Source: Prevotella sp. UBA2755 (GTDB taxonomy: Bacteria; Bacteroidota; Bacteroidia; Bacteroidales; Bacteroidaceae). Taken from it: a stretch of DNA of 18,490 nt. Location of the stretch: assembly GCA_002353225.1 (NCBI GenBank), contig DEJF01000063.1, forward strand, positions 1-18,490, given 5' to 3'. The position numbers and the translations under genes were made by a program. The first letter of the stretch is position 1; every line of letters starts with the position of its first letter. This document shows, one piece after another, positions 14,633 to 18,490 of this stretch. Below the pieces are notes generated by a model. The model did no database searches. It was given only the letters and a program-made list of their open reading frames with translations, and had not been told where the DNA came from.

Positions 14633-15232
14633 TTACCTTTTCTTTTTGCCGTTACTCTTTCCGTTACCCATTGCAGCCATGCTTTCAAAGCGGAAACTCG
14701 ATAGGTCGATCTGTATTTTCCCGTCTGTGAAGCGGGCAAGGTCATCGGCAACTTTCTCGTCATCCATCGAACCATGTCCCCATGCAGCGAGGTTACGCTT
14801 CATCTGGTTTGCCGTCAGACGTACCAGTTCGTCACGCTCCTCTCCTTCAGGCATGGTCTTCAACTTCTCAAACAGTTCCTCTATCAGTCTGCCGTAATGA
14901 CGCATACGGGCACTACCAGTGGGGTGTGCCATTGGCTGTGGTTTCGACAGGATTTTCTCTGCCTCGCTCACATCGAAGGGCCAATCGATATCCAGTTGCT
15001 TGCGACTCATCAGGTAGAGATGGTCCCAGAGAGCCTGCTCCGCATTCGCACTGTCCTGCACTTGTGGGTTCTTGCTCTCCATCAGTCTGATGATCGTCTC
15101 AGCACAGAGTTGTCGCTCCTCCTTGGTGGGAAGACTGATGGCGTGGTCAACCATCTTCTGTATCTCACGTCCATATTCAGGCATCAGCAACTTCTCTCGT
15201 TGCGTGTTGTAGTCTAATCCTTTTATATTCAT
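14633..15232 (-). CDS. DUF4290 domain protein
   Basis: A 199-residue Bacteroidota-specific protein of unknown function that resembles DUF4290. The open frame runs on upstream into tsaB, but the start at 15232 is chosen. It gives the usual N-terminus MNIKGLDYNTQREKLLMPEYGR, lies 2 bp after the tsaB stop and avoids a long overlap. There is no signal peptide or membrane helix. It is mostly charged alpha-helix, with helical blocks about 17-45, 55-78 and 105-150, and ends in a Gly/Ser/Lys-rich basic tail (GNGKSNGKKKR). Its stop touches the murA start. The fixed place between tsaB and murA suggests a role in cell-wall synthesis, ribosome biogenesis or their coordination. This is inference from context only. 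Confidence 0.88.
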   Translation of the reverse strand: MNIKGLDYNTQREKLLMPEYGREIQKMVDHAISLPTKEERQLCAETIIRLMESKNPQVQDSANAEQALWDHLYLMSRKQLDIDWPFDVSEAEKILSKPQPMAHPTGSARMRHYGRLIEELFEKLKTMPEGEERDELVRLTANQMKRNLAAWGHGSMDDEKVADDLARFTDGKIQIDLSSFRFESMAAMGNGKSNGKKKR

Positions 15233-15234
15233 AA

Positions 15235-15921
15235 TTATTTCTTTGGTTTCAGGGCTACGAAATCTTTTAGGTAGAATGGCACGAAATAAGCGACATCCTC
15301 TGTCTGTCCGTTCAGCAACCGCTTCTCGGCGAGAGGTTGCATCCATTTGGCGATAGGCTCGATGCCATCGATATAGTGGGCGTTGGGGTGGTTGATGGTC
15401 TCCATACATTTCTTCGCACCATTGCCGAAGAAATACACAGGACGCTCGTCCAACCATTCTTTATAGGTCTCTGCTGTCACCACATCGGCTCCCACAGGAC
15501 GCACCTCTCTCAAGGCACGGTCGTAAAGGGCGGCATACACCTCCATCCGTCGTGCGTCGAGCATCGGACAGAGCAGGGCGTTCTCCTCGATTTCCTCATG
15601 CCCCAGCAAGACAGGGACGCAAAGCAGTTCGAGGGTCGGTACACCAATCAGTTGCAGGTTGCGTCCGTAGCAGACACCCTTCGCCATCGACACACCGATA
15701 CGCAGTCCTGTATAGGAACCAGGACCGCAACTCACGGCAACAGCATCGAAGGGAATCGCATGACTATCTGTAAATGATAATGCCTCGTCGACCATCGACC
15801 CCAGTCGCTCCGCATGGTTCGGACCGCTATGATCCTCTTCATGGTAGATGCAGTGGCTGTCTTCCGACACGGCAACAGAGCATACTGATGTACTGGTCTC
15901 TATATGTAAAATGCAAGCCAT
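15235..15921 (-). CDS. tsaB: tRNA N6-threonylcarbamoyladenosine biosynthesis protein TsaB
   Basis: A 228-residue ASKHA-fold scaffold protein that dimerises with TsaD to place threonylcarbamoyl on A37 of ANN-reading tRNAs. The N-terminus ILHIETSTSVCSVAV (4-18), the HAERL segment (37-41) and the signature CGPGSYTGLRIG (65-76) are clear. Length is normal (E. coli 231). It is the first gene of the operon tsaB-DUF4290-murA-rimM-dxr-rseP and has a near-ideal promoter 28-59 bp upstream. It is divergent from the blaI-like gene. Confidence 0.96.
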   Translation of the reverse strand: MACILHIETSTSVCSVAVSEDSHCIYHEEDHSGPNHAERLGSMVDEALSFTDSHAIPFDAVAVSCGPGSYTGLRIGVSMAKGVCYGRNLQLIGVPTLELLCVPVLLGHEEIEENALLCPMLDARRMEVYAALYDRALREVRPVGADVVTAETYKEWLDERPVYFFGNGAKKCMETINHPNAHYIDGIEPIAKWMQPLAEKRLLNGQTEDVAYFVPFYLKDFVALKPKK

Positions 15922-15948
15922 TCTTTCTCTCTTTTATATTATAAGGTG

Positions 15949-15980
15949 CAAAGGTAGTGCAAATCGAACGAAATACCAAA
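15949..15980 (-). promoter_or_regulatory. Promoter of the tsaB-murA-dxr-rseP operon
   Basis: On the minus strand TTTG (15980-15977), a 20-nt spacer and TACCTTTG (15956-15949) match the Bacteroidetes -33/-7 consensus (TTTG and TAnnTTTG). Transcription would begin about 20 nt before the tsaB ATG. Confidence 0.85.
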
Positions 15981-16088
15981 TTTATTTGAGTATTTCTGAG
16001 ATACAGCCTACCTTTATTTATTCCATCTTATTACAAAATCAAAGTTAAATGGGGTGAACAACTATTTATTAAGTTTAACAAACACAAC

Positions 16089-16107
16089 CAACTACAAATG
16101 GTAGTTG
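16089..16107. promoter_or_regulatory. Candidate BlaI-type operator
   Basis: CAACTAC-AAATG-GTAGTTG has perfect 7-bp arms around a 5-base centre. It contains ACTACA and GTAGT halves much like BlaI/MecI operators, whose core is TACAnnTGTA. It covers the -33 TTG of the blaI-like promoter, so a bound dimer would block RNA polymerase: classic autorepression. Confidence 0.7.
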
Positions 16108-16135
16108 CGTGCTTATGACTTTTTAGTTACCTTTG
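16105..16135 (+). promoter_or_regulatory. Promoter of the blaI-M56 pair
   Basis: TTG (16105-16107), a 20-nt spacer and TACCTTTG (16128-16135) fit the Bacteroidetes consensus. The start of transcription would be near 16141, about 44 nt before the ATG. A GGA-containing purine run (AAAGGAAAT) lies just before the start codon. Confidence 0.8.
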
Positions 16136-16184
16136 CCATCAGATACTGAATGCTTGATGCTTAACAATTAAAGAAAAGGAAATA

Positions 16185-16556
16185 ATGAAGAAACTGACAA
16201 ATAAAGAACGGGAGGTGATGGAACTGTATTGGTTGCATGGTCCGATGTTTGTGCGTGAATTGTTGGAACACTATGAAGAGCCGCGTCCACATGTCAACAC
16301 CCTGTCAACCATTGTGCGCCGACTGGAACGGGAAGGCTATCTCGGACACAAGCAATACGGGTCCACCTATCAATACCATGCCCTTATCTCAGAACAAGAC
16401 TATGCGAAGAACAACATCTTCCGATTGGTGGATAATTATGTTAAGGACTCTTACAAAGGGATTGTCTCTACCTTTCTGAAGGAAGAAAAACTCTCCGTTG
16501 AGGAGTTGCGTGATTTGCTTTGTCAAGTTGAAACCTACGAGAAATCAAAGAAATGA
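16185..16556 (+). CDS. BlaI/MecI/CopY-family transcriptional repressor
   Basis: A 123-residue dimeric winged-helix repressor. The N-terminal DNA-binding domain (about 1-75) shows LTNKEREVMELYWLHGP, then the recognition region HVNTLSTIVRRLEREGYL and a wing (KQYGSTYQYHAL). The C-terminal helices (about 80-120) should form the dimer interface that is cleaved in BlaI/MecI. The stop overlaps the next ATG as ATGA (16553-16556), tying it to the M56 protease that would inactivate it. A matching inverted repeat overlaps its promoter. Target genes beyond its own operon are not visible here, and no beta-lactamase gene is nearby, so I give no bla symbol. Confidence 0.94.
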   Translation: MKKLTNKEREVMELYWLHGPMFVRELLEHYEEPRPHVNTLSTIVRRLEREGYLGHKQYGSTYQYHALISEQDYAKNNIFRLVDNYVKDSYKGIVSTFLKEEKLSVEELRDLLCQVETYEKSKK

Positions 16557-18376
16557 CAGATATGTTCCTTGCCTATAACCTGAAGGTGGCAATACTCATA
16601 GCAGTATTTTACGTTTTCTGGCGTTTGTTACTTGCCCATGAGACATGGCATCGTCTGAATCGCGTGATATTGTTGTTAACGGCTGCCTCTTCCTTTGTGC
16701 TGCCACTATGTGTCATTACCATCCACCAGACAGTGGAGGTTGATGACCAGTCCGTTAGGGACTATGTGGAAATGCCCATACCGACAATGACGGAAGAACC
16801 ATTAGTAATGCCAGGGAGTCCTGTTATAGAAGACGTTGGGATGTCTGTTAATTGGCAAGCACTACTGATCATTCTTTATATTATTGGTGTGCTAGTGGTA
16901 TTGTGCAGGATGCTCGTTTCCGTCTGGCAACTGCATCGTATCAAATCGCAAAGTGAATTGCATGAGTTTTCAGGTAAAGTACAGATTGCCGTCTGCGACA
17001 AAGCAGGGACACCTTTCAGTTGGTGGAACACTATCTATCTGAACCAGAAGGACTATGAGCAGGGTGTTACCGCCCTGCTTACCCATGAGTTAGAGCACGT
17101 CCGGCTGCATCATTCTGCTGATGTACTCTTAGTCGAACTGTTGACCGCACTGCAATGGTTTAACCCTACGATGTGGATGCTCCGCAGCGACTTACGGACC
17201 ATTCATGAGTATGAGGCTGACCAGCAGGTACTCTCTCACGGATTCAATGACATTCAGTATCTACACCTTTTAATCCGTAAAGCCGCCAGTCAGGGTGGGT
17301 ACTCTCTGGTTAACGGTATTGCCAACAGTACCCTTAAAAAACGTATAATCATGATGATGAAACCAATATCAAGTCGTTGGAAGTGGCTCCGCATCGCCTA
17401 TGTGCTGCCAATCATTGCCGTATCTCTCTATGCCTCGTGTAAGACGGAAACGGAGTATAAAGTCAAAGAAGAATCAGCCGTATTGCTCATCGAGAGAGAA
17501 GGTAAATCGTATTACTCCATCAAGGCTCCCGCAGGCTCTTTCTATTCTTGGCTTGTGAGTGGGAAACTTGCAGAGAGGGGTATTGTCGAGGAGGATGGTC
17601 AATGGAATGTACGTACCAATCTCTCTACCGAGGATTATATTGTCATGCTTGATGGTAAGCAAATTGACAAAGACGATGTGCCATATATTCCCTTAAGTAG
17701 TATCAAGGAAATAAAGAGTATCCAAGGTGACTATCCCCGTCGCATAGAACTTTTCACAAAGAATGTGTCAGGATTTAGGAGGGATCAAGTGGCACAATGG
17801 CCCAAGGAGTATAAGGATTGCGTCAAGAGTTGGATGTTCTTTCGGGTGGAAGATGCCGCAACAGGACAACAACTCAAAGGAGCGGAAGTGAGTATCGAGG
17901 GAACAGGCCAAAAGGTGCTGACCAATCGTGAAGGATGGTGTGAACTGAAAGTGCCTCTCGGCTCGACTGTTAAGGTGACTTACAAAGGTATGGCTCCACA
18001 GTCGATGAAGATTGACCATCTGAATGGGAGCAAAGTACAGGGAAGAACTTTCTGGCTCAGTAAACCAGGAGAGCCCATTTATTTTGTCGATAAACTGTCC
18101 AAGGAACAAGAGCCGAAGTTCAATGGTGACAAGGAGCAGTGGCTTGCGGACCATGTCCAACTGCCAAAGACAGCAAATGGGGGCGGACGTGTTTCTGTCT
18201 TTGCCGTCATCAATGAAGATGGTTCTGTAAGTGGTGTCCGTCTGATGCAAGGTGTCCGCAAGGAACAGAACGAAGAGGCAATCCGTGTTGTCAGTGCCAT
18301 GCCCCGTTGGCAACCTGCCACAAAAGAGGGCAGACCCGTAAAATGCCTGACGTTGATCGGAGTGCCATTTAAGTGA
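16553..18376 (+). CDS. M56 (BlaR1-like) membrane metallopeptidase with TonB C-terminal domain
   Basis: A 607-residue inner-membrane protein. Hydrophobic helices lie at about 10-28, 36-58, 102-125 and 279-296. The cytoplasmic protease segment has zinc motif HELEH (178-182) and the downstream acid in HEYEAD (Glu221). After the fourth helix (ending LYASC, Cys296) comes a periplasmic part in place of the penicillin-binding sensor of BlaR1. It includes a linker (297-420), a carboxypeptidase-regulatory-like beta domain (about 425-500: GAEVSIEGTGQKVLTNREG) and a TonB_C-like domain (about 521-607: GGRVSVFAVINEDGSVSGV, AMPRWQP). The expected role is to sense an envelope signal and release the BlaI-type repressor by proteolysis. 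What is sensed is unknown. Related M56/TonB architectures are common in Bacteroidota. Confidence 0.92.
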   Translation: MTDMFLAYNLKVAILIAVFYVFWRLLLAHETWHRLNRVILLLTAASSFVLPLCVITIHQTVEVDDQSVRDYVEMPIPTMTEEPLVMPGSPVIEDVGMSVNWQALLIILYIIGVLVVLCRMLVSVWQLHRIKSQSELHEFSGKVQIAVCDKAGTPFSWWNTIYLNQKDYEQGVTALLTHELEHVRLHHSADVLLVELLTALQWFNPTMWMLRSDLRTIHEYEADQQVLSHGFNDIQYLHLLIRKAASQGGYSLVNGIANSTLKKRIIMMMKPISSRWKWLRIAYVLPIIAVSLYASCKTETEYKVKEESAVLLIEREGKSYYSIKAPAGSFYSWLVSGKLAERGIVEEDGQWNVRTNLSTEDYIVMLDGKQIDKDDVPYIPLSSIKEIKSIQGDYPRRIELFTKNVSGFRRDQVAQWPKEYKDCVKSWMFFRVEDAATGQQLKGAEVSIEGTGQKVLTNREGWCELKVPLGSTVKVTYKGMAPQSMKIDHLNGSKVQGRTFWLSKPGEPIYFVDKLSKEQEPKFNGDKEQWLADHVQLPKTANGGGRVSVFAVINEDGSVSGVRLMQGVRKEQNEEAIRVVSAMPRWQPATKEGRPVKCLTLIGVPFK

Positions 18377-18383
18377 TGTTACC

Positions 18384-18418
18384 GACTGACGTTGGGTTTG
18401 TTACCGAGAAACTCAGTC
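18384..18418 (+). terminator. Possible weak terminator after the M56 gene
   Basis: GGGTTT can pair with AAACTC (one G-U), and flanking GACT with AGTC, forming an imperfect hairpin followed by TTTC. The U-tract is poor, so this is only a candidate. The nonamer TGTTACCGA also occurs twice here (18377-18385, 18399-18407). Confidence 0.3.
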
Positions 18419-18426
18419 TTTCTATC

Positions 18427-18440
18427 GCGTGCGCGCACGC
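18427..18440. repeat. GC-rich 14-bp palindrome
   Basis: GCGTGCGCGCACGC is perfectly self-complementary and has three GCGC/CGCG overlaps, unlike the surrounding DNA. An AT-rich run with TTTTT follows on the plus strand, so it might serve as a short terminator stem (GCGTG-CGCG-CACGC). It might instead be a dispersed repeat or a methylation/restriction target. No gene is visible after it before the window ends. Confidence 0.5.
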
Positions 18441-18490
18441 ACTATAAATTTTTAAGCCCTTGCCACCGTTGCTGCCTTGCAAAACTATTT

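Noticed and set aside
15233..15457. N-terminal extension of the DUF4290 frame into tsaB
   Set aside because: The extension reads tsaB sequence in another frame and is rich in Arg/Cys/Trp. The start at 15232 gives the usual family N-terminus and a normal 2-bp gap.
17418..17440. Internal lipobox at the end of the fourth helix of the M56 protein (LYASC)
   Set aside because: Tyr at -3 is a poor lipobox residue, and the motif is internal rather than N-terminal. Lipidation cannot be claimed.
16185..18376. Beta-lactam resistance sensor/repressor pair (BlaR1-BlaI)
   Set aside because: Repressor and M56 protease domains are there, but no penicillin-binding sensor domain and no beta-lactamase or PBP2a gene. 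Only the regulatory framework is supported.

Overview
The window looks like a core chromosomal stretch from a Bacteroidota bacterium, most likely Prevotellaceae (Prevotella/Segatella type). This is inferred from type IX secretion genes (porU, porV), a DUF4290 gene beside murA, upstream motifs of the form TAnnTTTG that match the Bacteroidetes -7 element, A-rich leaders with little Shine-Dalgarno signal, and a BlaI/M56 pair carrying a TonB C-terminal domain. I see no insertion sequence, prophage, CRISPR array, tRNA or rRNA.

Layout, left to right. (1) Positions 1-5797, minus strand: an apparent operon read from about 5.8 kb leftwards, FAH-family hydrolase > porU (gingipain-like sortase of the type IX system) > porV (its outer-membrane shuttle partner) > ispF (cut by the left edge, probably by a single base). 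The junctions are a 0-bp gap, a 21-bp gap and an ATGA overlap. (2) Positions 5864-6847, plus strand: a divergent gene for a 327-residue exported protein of unknown function. It ends at a strong bidirectional hairpin terminator (6861-6897). (3) Positions 6915-9876, minus strand: rplM > rpsI > rpsB > tsf, preceded by a long (about 207-nt) leader for rplM. (4) Positions 10233-15921, minus strand: a tight operon, tsaB > DUF4290 gene > murA > rimM > dxr > rseP, with a good promoter at 15949-15980 and two ATGA overlaps. It combines tRNA modification, ribosome maturation, cell-wall precursor synthesis, isoprenoid precursor synthesis and envelope proteolysis. (5) Positions 16185-18376, plus strand: a BlaI-type repressor overlapping an M56 (BlaR1-like) membrane metallopeptidase gene, with a perfect 7-bp-arm operator candidate over the repressor promoter. 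(6) Positions 18377-18490: non-coding tail with a GC-rich palindrome.

Most genes are conserved housekeeping genes. The less ordinary content is mainly between genes or in detail: two arrays of the palindromic hexamer CTATAG at 9-bp period around the ribosomal-protein genes, with partly inverted spacer triplets; a 15-bp-arm inverted repeat just upstream of the rplM promoter; a repeated block in the rplM leader; a back-to-back divergent promoter with its own inverted repeat; a MurA whose usual catalytic Cys is Asp (predicting fosfomycin insensitivity); and a BlaI/M56 pair whose sensor domain is not a penicillin-binding fold but a carboxypeptidase-regulatory-like plus TonB_C module. I found no clear-cut novel multi-gene system. 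The best candidates for something undescribed are the CTATAG arrays and the exported protein divergent from the type IX operon.
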